Source: Mycoemilia scoparia
Lineage: Eukaryota; Kickxellomycota; Kickxellomycetes; Kickxellales; Kickxellaceae
Assembly (NCBI GenBank): GCA_027575805.1
Contig: JANBPU010000146.1
Location: 1 to 41,981, forward strand
Length of the DNA stretch: 41,981 nt
Reading direction: 5' to 3'
Shown: piece by piece, positions 31,606 through 41,010 of the stretch
Layout: each line of letters starts with the position of its first letter
Numbering within the stretch: position 1 is the first letter of the stretch
Translations under genes and position numbers: made by a program
The notes under the pieces: model-generated
Database searches by the model: none
What the model saw: only the letters and a program-made list of their open reading frames with translations
What the model was told of the DNA's origin: nothing

Positions 31606-34600
31606 ATGATCAGGTTTACCAAGTGGCCCCTTGAAGACGACCTCCAAAGCGCAATCGAAATCTCACGCAGATGTGCATTTGCCCACAAAATAACCAGCCT
31701 CTTTCCCCTATTCATCTTTGCCATCCTTTGGGAGCTGGACTCTCATCATCTCCAATCAGTCATGCAAGATCTCAACGTCGACATCGCTCTTTTCACCAAA
31801 AAACTAGACGATACTGTTAAAAACTACAAAGCCAGCAACGGCAGATGGAGCAAAACCTTGAGTGGAATTGGCTGCTGCATTGGTAAAAAGGCTGTTACCC
31901 ACCATGATCAAGTTGAGCTCAACAAGGGCTGCAAAAAGATTCTGGACAAAGCGTTGGAGCTTGAAATGGCTTCTCAGGCTGAGGGCGGATTTGGTCGTGG
32001 CCATAGTTCAAGCTTTAGGTTCAAACCCAACAGCAACTACTGTACCACCACCACCACCAGCAACAATACTAATGAAAAGTCTTCTGGTGGATTCCGTGTT
32101 ATCCCCCGATTCGAAGTCGATGAACAAAGCCAGATAAAGATTTCTCGCCATGGGTTTATTATTGCTATGCTTCATCATGACAGTGCCTTCCAGTCTTTGC
32201 TCAAGACAGTTTCATTGTCTCCTACCATCTTTGAGAGTGCTGTTCGCACTGCCGCACTCCAGGCCGACACGACTGAGGGCGACGATCACACTATTCAGTC
32301 TGAACTAAGTGGACTAACCTGGTTTGTTCGTGATATAGTCAGTGATATCAAAAACACAGATAGGCTAAGCGAAAGATCACTCATCGGGCGCCGCCAGGAA
32401 CTTGAGGATCTATGCAACATGATTTCAAATGAAGCCAAGTCCAGCATCCTTTTGGTTGGCGAGCCAGGTACTGGGAAATCAGCTCTTATTGAGGGTCTGG
32501 CTGCACAAATCGCCAAACACCCATTCAGTAAAACCAAATCCCAGCCTTCAAAGAGTAGTTGTGGTAGCAGTGGCTACGGAGCTACTAGTTCGATTTCTGT
32601 GTCTGACTCAGAGACGGCCCAAAACAACAGCGATAACGAGTCTTCAACTTATGCCAGATCAGTAAACTCATCAATGACCTTTGGGACCAGCAGCTCGGCC
32701 CATAGAAGCGAAAGCATCAAGGCTTCGACTGGCCTCTCACATATCTACAGCTTCAACATCCCACTGTTCTTGTCAACATTGCCCACAAAGCCCATGATCT
32801 GCGAAGCGCTGGATACTCTAGCAAACATCTGTACTACCCGCAACGCAATGATAGTCATCGACCCACTGGATCTGGTACTTGGCCACCGTGGCTCATCCGA
32901 AACCCAAAAAACAGCCGCGGGGTTCTTGAACGCCAATTCGGGCTACGGATTCACCACTCTACGACAACACATTAAGTACCTAATGAGCGTCAATTCTATC
33001 CGCATAATCGGCGGTGTCCGCCCAGAAATACACCACAAGTTCATAATCAAGGAAGCCCACTTTTCAAAATGTACGAAACCAATGTTCATAGACTCGGCTT
33101 CCCACAAGGATACGCTTGACCTTTTGAAGGTCAAGAAAAGGCAGTATGAAATCACTCATGACATCAAGATTGATTCTGATACGCTTCCGCTTGTTATTGA
33201 GTTGGCCCACCGCTATGAGCCCAATCCCGTTCTTCCAGCAACTGCACTAAAATTGTTGGACATCGTTTGCACAAATACCCGGTTTGATATGTACTACTGG
33301 ATATACTGGCTCCAAGAACTTGATCTGCATAGAAATCAGACAACGAGCTGGAGACACAGTCATCGCATTACAAAGCTGTTTGGAAAATCAGGCCAAGACA
33401 CAAATGATGATAACCGAAGTGGGCCTCAGCAGCAGCCATTGAAGTGTACAAGAAACAGACCAAGTCTGTCCGATCAACAAGACTTCCTGAGCTTTGCTCT
33501 TGCGCAGCCTGGATTAATGATGACTGCCCATGGGTCCATGTCAAAGAAGGAGATTAGTAGCATAATATCTGGTGCTATCAAAAAATATCAACCATGGTTG
33601 GACGCGAATCTTCATCGCACCCGCTATTTTAACCACATATTCGGCTCTTCGCCAAGCAAGCTCAACAGCCAGGATCTTGCTTTCAGAAAAGAAATTGAAA
33701 ATGTGTACCACAAGACTCGTGGCGAGCATTGTCCAATTACTATCGATTCCAGCTTCCCTCGCAGCTTCTCTTTCCCCAAACCAAGCGAACTTGGCCACGT
33801 CACCGTCAACTCAGTCCTGTTGGATCCCCGCATACTCACATTTGCCCCGTTATCAGAACGTCTACGCACAACCAAATCACGTATCGATTCCCTAGAAATC
33901 TCCCTAAAAGAATCGGCCAGATCCCAAATCGCTGCTGTTGAGCAAATTGTCAAAATACTCAACAGCGTTCTAAAACCATCTCTATCAGAATCGCTGATCT
34001 ACAATGGCACCATCAGGCCAAATGTTGTGGAGCTATGCAAGCCCAGAGCGGGTCCGTTGGCATCTATGTTATTAGTTGGTCCAAAGGGAGTCGGAAAAAC
34101 CTTTTTGGCCCAAAGTCTTGCCCACGAACACATCAAACTTTTCCCATTCTCTGTATCCGTCACAGCTGAAGCTTATTACAACCAGAATAGTAGCACTAAT
34201 GGCGGTTGCCACCTTCTAGTTCGTGAGCTTGATGACAATGTTTTGGCCAAACAAGTTCGTGAGCATCCCTTCAGTACTGCTCTGATCCAGGATATCGATC
34301 AAGCACACCCTGAAGTACAAGCCGAATTTGCCAAGATCTTGAAAACCGGGTTCATGAGCGATTCAGAAGGACATAGAGTCGATTTCCGGAATACAATTAT
34401 GATATTCGAAATTAGTCTAGCCAAACCATTACTGCAACCTCACCAACACCAACAGGTTCTTCATAATACAATAATGCCCTTAACATCACGCACCTCGGTT
34501 TCCAGTCTATCATCATCATCAGCATCATCTTCATTTGGCCAACTGCCCCCGCTGCTGAATAAAAGAAGCATAGGCAGTAGTGGTCTTAGACGACCTTCAT

Positions 34601-35361
34601 TCCAATCTCTGGCTGGTCCTTTATTATCATCTCTACGTTCACGCAAATCCACCAACAATATATCCATAGCATCACCACCTACCAGTAAGAGTGGTGGTTA
34701 TGCTCTTCCACCCCCCTTACCTTCTTTTTCATCCAGTATCTACTCGCTATTATCACCACCACCTCCTCAAAAACCATCGGCCACCAATAGCAACGATAAA
34801 GAAGGCGGCTGGAAAACCCAGCTAATTCCTGATCTCCACACATCTATCGACTACATCATCCCTCTCGCGCCCCTAACTCAGACTGGGGTTCTTCCTATCG
34901 CCAAACGCCTAATCGAAATCATCGAAACCCAGCGCCAGGTCCAAATCATAATGGAGCCTGGAGTCTACGACTTTATAATCGACCAATCATTTGACCCATC
35001 CCTTGGAATTTCGTCGATCCAGAATCATCTAAACAAGAGTGTGGATGCATTCATTGATAATCTCTATGCCAATGGGTGTATTAAACAGGGAGCTACTATT
35101 TGCATTTATTGTGATTTGGGGTCGGAGTCTGGGCTGAATTATCAGATTTTGGCGTATGGAAGCAGAAGCAAGAGTAGTTTTTCTAGTCGCAATAGTAGTA
35201 GTAGTAGCAGCGGCTATGGGAATGGGAATGGTACTGGTGGTGGGGTTTTGTCGCCAAATCAACCTCCCCAAATTCGATTTAGTTTCTATAATAGTAATAA
35301 TAATAACAGCAGCAGCAGCAGTCAAAGACAACCACAGCAAATAGTTTCCCCTGTTCTTTGA
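31606..35361 (+). CDS. Degenerate ClpB/Hsp104-like double AAA+ protein (predicted pseudo-ATPase)
   Basis: Intronless, 1251 residues. The order follows ClpB/Hsp104: two Clp-N-like helical repeats (about 12-75 and 172-220), NBD1 (about 255-560), a middle part, and NBD2 (about 775-1150). NBD1 keeps LIGRRQELEDL and Walker A GEPGTGKS (285-292), but Walker B is VIDPLDL, so the catalytic Glu is Pro420. The pore-loop KYRGEF-type motif is absent, and a Ser-rich insert occupies 305-378. NBD2 keeps GPKGVGKT (825-832). DEVEKAHP is replaced by QDIDQAHP (895-902). After DFRNTIMIF the sensor-1 TSN is replaced by EIS. The FLNRIDE arginine finger is HTSIDY, and sensor-2 GAR is GIS (1134-1136). A Ser/Pro-rich insert of about 110 residues separates them. 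I infer that it binds nucleotide weakly or not at all and acts as a scaffold or regulator, comparable in logic to plant SMXL proteins. Role unknown. Confidence 0.8.
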   Translation: MIRFTKWPLEDDLQSAIEISRRCAFAHKITSLFPLFIFAILWELDSHHLQSVMQDLNVDIALFTKKLDDTVKNYKASNGRWSKTLSGIGCCIGKKAVTHHDQVELNKGCKKILDKALELEMASQAEGGFGRGHSSSFRFKPNSNYCTTTTTSNNTNEKSSGGFRVIPRFEVDEQSQIKISRHGFIIAMLHHDSAFQSLLKTVSLSPTIFESAVRTAALQADTTEGDDHTIQSELSGLTWFVRDIVSDIKNTDRLSERSLIGRRQELEDLCNMISNEAKSSILLVGEPGTGKSALIEGLAAQIAKHPFSKTKSQPSKSSCGSSGYGATSSISVSDSETAQNNSDNESSTYARSVNSSMTFGTSSSAHRSESIKASTGLSHIYSFNIPLFLSTLPTKPMICEALDTLANICTTRNAMIVIDPLDLVLGHRGSSETQKTAAGFLNANSGYGFTTLRQHIKYLMSVNSIRIIGGVRPEIHHKFIIKEAHFSKCTKPMFIDSASHKDTLDLLKVKKRQYEITHDIKIDSDTLPLVIELAHRYEPNPVLPATALKLLDIVCTNTRFDMYYWIYWLQELDLHRNQTTSWRHSHRITKLFGKSGQDTNDDNRSGPQQQPLKCTRNRPSLSDQQDFLSFALAQPGLMMTAHGSMSKKEISSIISGAIKKYQPWLDANLHRTRYFNHIFGSSPSKLNSQDLAFRKEIENVYHKTRGEHCPITIDSSFPRSFSFPKPSELGHVTVNSVLLDPRILTFAPLSERLRTTKSRIDSLEISLKESARSQIAAVEQIVKILNSVLKPSLSESLIYNGTIRPNVVELCKPRAGPLASMLLVGPKGVGKTFLAQSLAHEHIKLFPFSVSVTAEAYYNQNSSTNGGCHLLVRELDDNVLAKQVREHPFSTALIQDIDQAHPEVQAEFAKILKTGFMSDSEGHRVDFRNTIMIFEISLAKPLLQPHQHQQVLHNTIMPLTSRTSVSSLSSSSASSSFGQLPPLLNKRSIGSSGLRRPSFQSLAGPLLSSLRSRKSTNNISIASPPTSKSGGYALPPPLPSFSSSIYSLLSPPPPQKPSATNSNDKEGGWKTQLIPDLHTSIDYIIPLAPLTQTGVLPIAKRLIEIIETQRQVQIIMEPGVYDFIIDQSFDPSLGISSIQNHLNKSVDAFIDNLYANGCIKQGATICIYCDLGSESGLNYQILAYGSRSKSSFSSRNSSSSSSGYGNGNGTGGGVLSPNQPPQIRFSFYNSNNNNSSSSSQRQPQQIVSPVL

Positions 35362-35501
35362 TGCTGAAATCCTTTTAATGAAACAATACCACTTTTATAA
35401 TGAATTTTCTTTTTCTTTATTTCTTTTTCTTTACGAGTTTATTGTTTACTTTTCATTTTTAATATACTTTGATAGTAGCAAAAGCATTTTTGGAGCATCA
35501 A

Positions 35502-35624
35502 TAACATCGATTATTTTTGAAGGACTAAATTAATATTATCAATGATATTATAGACTGTCTAAAATGCATGGTGAAACTGACCTACTAGTAAAAATTAGTA
35601 GCCCTTTAAAAATAATGATCCATT
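35502..35624 (+). mobile_element. MITE-like element, copy 5 (diverged)
   Basis: The 123-bp unit has the left end ACATCGATTATTTTTGAAGG and the right end CCCTTTAAAAATAATGATCC. The core is the most diverged of the six but keeps CAATGATATTATAGA and CTACTAGTAAA in the forward order. It lies in the 3' flank of the ClpB-like gene. Confidence 0.65.
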
Positions 35625-36291
35625 TTTGTGATTACATTATGTGTGTATACTTTAATTTTTTTGGTATTATATTTGGGGACCCATTTTTGTCTGCTGTGTG
35701 AAATAAAGTCACAATGTTTGTTAAATGTATGGATTTCTTGGGGTGCATATATAAATAAATTAAAAGCTTATAGAGTTCAAAAGTAACAACAAATCAAGAA
35801 CAGTGATGCGTAAAATTAGTACTAGAAAATCGCATTTAAGTGAAATGTACGCAGTAGAATAGAATGTGGGTGTCTAGTGTCATTTCCTGTTGTTACATTT
35901 TAGCACTATTTCAGACTACATCTGGCTATATTTATATGTTATATACTTTGTGTATTTTATATGCATATATGTTATAAAGTCTGCTGCGTATTTGAAAAAG
36001 TGGCTCTGTTTGCAATATATTCCCCACACATAGTACATAAAGGAACATTTATGTATGCAGCCTCAAACTCTATTCAGCCATGCGTGTAAAATTTACATTA
36101 CACTAATAGAAACATTTAAAAAATATACGGGGCACATGTACATTTACAAGCCTCATGCCATTTAAGCCTCTATATACATCCATGATTATGAGAAATACCC
36201 CCACACAGACAATCACTAATAATAAAAGTCAACATATAATCCACTTGATCTCCAAAACTCAACACAAGCTTACTCACATTTCATCATCATC

Positions 36292-36292
<1 letters not shown>

Positions 36293-36330
<38 letters not shown>
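36293..36330. repeat. (ATT)n microsatellite before secreted protein A
   Basis: About 12 tandem ATT units end 43 bp before the chosen ATG at 36374. The frame is open through them, so an upstream start at 36155 would encode a poly-leucine run. The signal peptide argues for the downstream start. Confidence 0.85.
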
Positions 36331-36373
36331 GTGGCTCCAATCTCTCTATTCTACAGACAGACGACACATAAAC

Positions 36374-37348
36374 ATGAAAATCTCTGACTTGCTTTATCTG
36401 CTCTCTGCGGTATCTGCAGTTTCCGCAATCCCACTTTGGAAAAGAGATTCCACCAAAGATCCAACAGACGAAACTGCAGAATCAACCACTTCTTCACCAC
36501 TCCCTGCTTCCACTATTACCAGTCTACCATTATCATCATCATCTCCATCATCTCATGGCTTCAACCACAATTTCTGGCCATTCAACATTGACATTGATGG
36601 TGATGTCCCACATATGTTAAATTTGGCTCTTGACACATTCAACTGGAACATTGATGTCTCCGCCAAAAACTATATCACAAAGAAGGTCATTGAATTGAGT
36701 AAGGGTCAGCATATACCCGATGATATGGACCCCTTCGATTACTTTAATAAGATGGCTATACAAGTTCTTGATGAATATGAGAGTTCACTTTCTGCATCCA
36801 AAGAAGAAAGTCTGAATACGTCAAATAGTGAAGATGATGTGGAGACTCAAACTATAAATATTAAGGTTAGTCAACATATTATTACAGTCGATGACTCTGA
36901 TGTAGAGAGCGGGAGCAAGACTCAGGACACAGGCAATGAAGGTTCCTCAACGTCTGAAGAGGAGACCAATGGTGCTCCAGATGTTGAAGCTAATGACTCT
37001 GTAGAGACTACTCCGCTTGATGAACAAGGTGAGCCACAAGAGACCAGTGATAAACCTTCAGCTGATGAAGCTGTTTCTGAAGAGGAGGAAGAGTCCTCTC
37101 AAGATGAGGAGCATAGTGTCGAGGCTAATGATTCTGTAGAGACTACTCCGCTTGATGATGAAGCTTCTCCTGAAGAAGGTTCAAATGAGGATAAAAGTGA
37201 TGCACAAGAAACAGATCAGCCCACTGCTGATGAAGTTGCTGCCCCTGAAGAGAAAAGCGAAACAAATGTAGAAGCCAATACGCCAGTTGAATCTACATCA
37301 CTTGGTGATGAAACTACTGGAGAAGAGGAAGCAAAAGAAAGTGAATAA
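36374..37348 (+). CDS. Secreted acidic protein A, founding pair of an unrecognised family
   Basis: 324 residues from the ATG at 36374. That start gives a clean signal peptide (MKISDLLYLLSAVSAVSA, cleavage after about residue 18); the frame is open further upstream but would put a poly-Leu run before it. IPLWKR at 19-24 offers a Kex2-type dibasic site. A Ser/Thr-rich linker follows, then a 68-residue domain at 65-132 (HNFWPFNIDIDGDV...NWNID...NYI...IPDDMDP), then an acidic tail rich in Glu, Ser and Thr. The tail has an imperfect internal repeat built around VEANDSVETTPLD (two near-identical copies plus VEANTPVESTSLG). Cysteines are absent from the mature part as far as I can see. The gene at 41011 encodes a paralogue. 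The protein is presumably secreted or cell-wall located; its function is unknown to me. Confidence 0.8.
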   Translation: MKISDLLYLLSAVSAVSAIPLWKRDSTKDPTDETAESTTSSPLPASTITSLPLSSSSPSSHGFNHNFWPFNIDIDGDVPHMLNLALDTFNWNIDVSAKNYITKKVIELSKGQHIPDDMDPFDYFNKMAIQVLDEYESSLSASKEESLNTSNSEDDVETQTINIKVSQHIITVDDSDVESGSKTQDTGNEGSSTSEEETNGAPDVEANDSVETTPLDEQGEPQETSDKPSADEAVSEEEEESSQDEEHSVEANDSVETTPLDDEASPEEGSNEDKSDAQETDQPTADEVAAPEEKSETNVEANTPVESTSLGDETTGEEEAKESE

Positions 37349-38457
37349 ACACACCAGACAGGTAGCGCTAATATAGATGATGGATCACTCTAAGAATAAT
37401 AGATAAAGAATTTGCACTTAATTAGCACCATCCCTAAAGAAAAAAAAGCAATAGTTTACATTTGAAACCGAAGCCCAAATAACATTTCTAAATTTCATTC
37501 CATTTTTTAAAACATCACAGTCTCTTTTTATCAATTATGTTAGATCTTGCAATCAATAAACATCAGTAATAAATTATAAGTTTGACCAATACTGTTACAT
37601 GTTTTTATATAATAATGCCATACTAAATAGATGCATCATATTGATATGGATTATTACAGTGGTGTGAAAAGGCTTGTCACATAAACTGATTGATTCTATT
37701 CTTGTTTTTTGCTATCAACATGATGTTAATTATTTGTGTTTATACAAGAGTAAAGCTATGGGATTATATGACCATATCCCATCCCACAGCACTTTGTGAT
37801 GTTGAATTTGTATTTACTACAGCGAAAGAATCAAGACTAGACATGACAATAAATTGGTTTAGTCACAATCCAAAATAACTCATCCATAGCTGTTTGGTGA
37901 CTTGTTTGGTTATTCATAGTTGTGCCACACTATTATTTTGTATTCATTTGTATTTTGAAAACATCTTTAGCGACTTAGGACAATATACAATACAGCAGGT
38001 ACTTATAATTACCTAAAGAAGGTCAGCCTCCAAAGCTACTAGTACAGTCATTTTGAAGGTTCCCCATGTATGAGGGATATCACAGGAATATCTCTGTCAT
38101 CTGGCGGACATCCAAGTTTTGGGATCATCTATAAAATAATTGTGATAGGAACATATGAGTTAATGCTTAGTAGTCTTATTACTCAGTATTCATACCTTTA
38201 TAGTTTTATTGTTCCTTTAATAAAACCTATACTAGCTCCCGCATTCCCTATTGAACGCTGCATTGTTTAAACAAAGCCAGGCTTAGCTTTTCTTAAAGTA
38301 ACTTTAAATCAAAACTAGCACTTTTGGTTGTAACAAAGAGTTGGCGCTTCGCTGGAGTCTTCCCAATATTTATTATTCAATTTCTATTATAATTCAATGT
38401 TTATAAATAATTTTTACTAAATACAAATATTTATATGGACTTTTAGTATGAACATAT
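37349..38457. other. 1.1 kb AT-rich region without a supported gene
   Basis: Holds the 3' flank of secreted protein A and AT-rich DNA. Two frames of 62 and 66 codons (37690-37878 and 38070-38270) have no recognisable features and codon use typical of random AT-rich sequence. Confidence 0.45.
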
Positions 38458-39286
38458 CTAGATTGCCTGTAGCATATCTGGTCTTTTTAGCTCCTCATCT
38501 GCTTTCCGCTTGTCAAAGACTTTATTTTCAAGAATGTGCATGGACCAGTCTTGTTCTCTTTTCCTTTCTCTTCATTTTTAGTAGCAAGCAATAAAGATGC
38601 ATTTTGGGTTTAAGTCAATTTACAATGAGGCATTGTGTAAAATTTTGTGAGTAGATGTACCTGAATATGTGTCTGGCTCGACATCTCAGTCGTTGCTATG
38701 TTCAACTTTCTTTCTTGCTCCTCTTACAACTAAATAGCACGATGTCTATATGTTTCAATGCTCAATCGAGACATGTGAATGGGGTGACTTTGTGTTTAAA
38801 ATACGTATATACTTTAGACTGACATTATATTTGATAATACTCGCCTTTGGATCTGTATGAATCATGAATTTTTGCAGACAAAACCTACACTTCATTACAA
38901 ACCTCCAATTAGGAGTGCTGTAGTACTCCCCCAATTCGATCATTTTCTGAATTAAGCCGGAGACCTACCATGTGTGTATCATTATCTTGTGTAGTTTTAG
39001 CCTTTCAATTCTGTTTATTGTATATAAATTGCATTTAATGATAAATATTGACATACGTGTTGCTAGATGTGCTTTACATCTACCACACTATATACTAAAA
39101 GGCAACTAAAATCGATTAGTTTTCTTGTTTCAAAGAATTCAACAAAAATGTTGATAAGTGGTTTGATATTCAATAAACCTACCAAACAGTAAGGATTCCT
39201 TGGTCAAAATTCCGTGCTCGATCTCGTAATCTATGCTGACCAACATATTTACTTACAGATTCATTTTCTGGATCCCAATCAGGATA
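38458..39286 (-). pseudogene. Decayed CCDC130/SAF4-like (CWC16 family) splicing-factor gene
   Basis: Family segments survive in the right order on the minus strand: YPDWDPENES (39257-39286), HRLRDRARNFDQGILTV (39183-39235), LPFSI-stop-CGRCKAHLA (39057-39105), GEYYSTPNWRFVMKCRFC then IHTDPKAS (about 38845-38946), VVRGARKKVEHSND-stop (about 38660-38738) and ENKVFDKRKADEELKRPDML (38458-38570). They correspond to the DWDP start, DQGILxxRFE, IWCxxC...CxxC zinc site, xTDPK and VVSGA blocks of CWC16 proteins, which join the spliceosome around the catalytic step. The TAG at 39088-39090 replaces the conserved Trp of IWC; a second in-frame TGA follows VEHSND. The RFE part and much of the loop between the cysteine pairs are lost, and no convincing first exon was found. 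Splice-like borders (gtaag/ag) between blocks show that it descends from an intron-containing gene copy, not from an mRNA retrocopy. Confidence 0.78.
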
Positions 39287-41010
39287 CTAATACTTATTTG
39301 ATTGCCTTTTTTCACTAACCTGAGATAATATATCGATCTTGCCACTTGGTCTTAAACTACCTCGTATATATCTGTTATAAGACTTTAGTATCAACTAGGT
39401 ATTTTGGCGTGTTTTTGTTTGCAAAGCTATTTGATTACTAGTTGCAATCAATTTTGATTTTATCTTCATATAAATCCACGCATTCTAAAAAGTTATACAG
39501 TCTTATGTGTGGCACATTCTATTTAGTTTAATGAATAAATACTCAGTGGAGCACGTAAGTATATATATTGCTGAAGTTCCATTTGTATCAAACAAAAACT
39601 TATAGTAAGTCAATTCCTTACTAAAACTAACAACTACAATCTCACATATACAGTCAACCTTTTAATTGGAATTCATTTTGTTATATGGGTGATAATTTTT
39701 GAAGGGTAAATTTTAGTGACCAATGATTATAGGCGCAATCTCAGCCAAATGAGTGTCCAGTTTTACTAGTAAAAGTTCACCCTTCAAAAATTATTATCCA
39801 TATTTTGAATGTAAATCATACCTAGTATTATAAAATAAATATTAATTGTTCACTAAAACAAAAACCATTACATATAACACCGACATTGTGGCTGTAATGT
39901 CCTGTAGTTCTGTAGTTATTGCGAATATTATGCAAGCATCCTACTGTTTTTAAAATTTTAATGAATATGGTCCACGCTTTTAGAAAGTGACAAGTGTATA
40001 ATTCTCGATTCATATTTGAGTTAACTAAGTTTCGTAGAGCATTAATCTATTGAAAGTTATCAAATGACGATTAAAGATTCTTTGCTAATAGCATATATAG
40101 AATCACCATAAGATATGTATAGTATAATAATCGTGTGTGAGGCGTCTATTTAAAAATTCTTGTATTCACAGCTTCATTTATTTCGAAGCAGTAAAAGTAA
40201 AGAAAATGCCTTTTAAATTATTTGTTGTATAAACAAGATTATCCAAGTACTAGACAATAGCGAAATTTTAAAGGTGGCTTTATTTTCAACTCAAGCTATC
40301 CAAGATGAATTAACTCGATAATGTAAAAACGTTGATTTGAATTAAGAAGCAAAGAGTGCCAGAAAAAGGGACATTATAAGCAATAATATTTCAATAGCAC
40401 GAAATATTTCTGGCACTAAGCGTTAATATGCCATACCATAAATTCTCTGAAAAGGGCTATCATATGAAATTACTCAGCTGCTTTTTATACAGCATAGCGG
40501 TGAATTAAATAGTTTATTCATTATTAATTTATTTTTATTTAAATAAATGGAGTTTAGTGGGGTAATATATGTTGTATTTATCAAAGCAAATGACACAATG
40601 CTTCTATAATATTCTAGAAGTTGAAATAAAAAATAAAAGTTCTTGACTCCATACAAGCCTGTTAAAATGGTTCGCAGCCATTTATTTATGAAGCAAGCTT
40701 TACATTAAAATTCAACTCTTTGGGATTCTTACAAGCACTAAATAAGAAAGTTTGTGGGAATTAATTATTTGTGGTATATGTAATATCCTCGACTCTTACA
40801 AGCCTTACATATTGGGAGTTATAGTCCAACATTACTACCTACTCATTTGTCATAATATCATCATCTGCTGTTGCTGTGAAAATAATACAATCCAGACAGA
40901 TGGGCGATGTCAGGAATTGGGCAAAACGATGATACAGATAAAAGGCCACTGTGATCATAAAGCTCGACCAAACCAAGAATATTTTCTTGCTTTTACTTAT
41001 TCTTCTCATA
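39287..41010. other. 1.7 kb AT-rich region with one MITE-like copy
   Basis: Contains the best-preserved MITE-like element (39683-39803), an 11-bp inverted repeat (40355-40417) and no supported gene. The part just after 39287 may include the lost first exon of the pseudogene. The final few hundred bases should be the promoter of secreted protein B; an 89-codon frame there (40752-41021) overlaps its start out of frame and is not supported. Confidence 0.45.
39683..39803 (+). mobile_element. MITE-like element, copy 6 (best preserved)
   Basis: A 121-bp unit. The left end ATATGGGTGATAATTTTTGA AGGGT and the right end ACCCT TCAAAAATTATTATCCATAT are inverted copies of each other over 25 bp with two mismatches by eye. 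The core has GTGACCAATGATTATAGGCG, CAATCTCAGCCAAATGAGTG and TCCAGTTTTACTAGTAAA. There is no coding capacity. TA lies at both ends, so a TA target duplication is possible but cannot be separated from the repeat itself. Confidence 0.88.

Larger units (their letters stand above)
35362..36373. other. Intergenic region, ClpB-like gene / secreted protein A
   Basis: 1 kb of AT-rich DNA with a MITE-like copy (35502-35624) 140 bp after the ClpB-like stop. Its last part, ending in an (ATT)n tract, should be the promoter and 5' leader of the secreted-protein gene. Confidence 0.5.

Noticed and set aside
36155..36373. N-terminal extension of secreted protein A from an upstream ATG
   Set aside because: It would translate an (ATT)n microsatellite as poly-Leu and bury a good signal peptide; the paralogue at 41011 starts at the equivalent of the downstream ATG.
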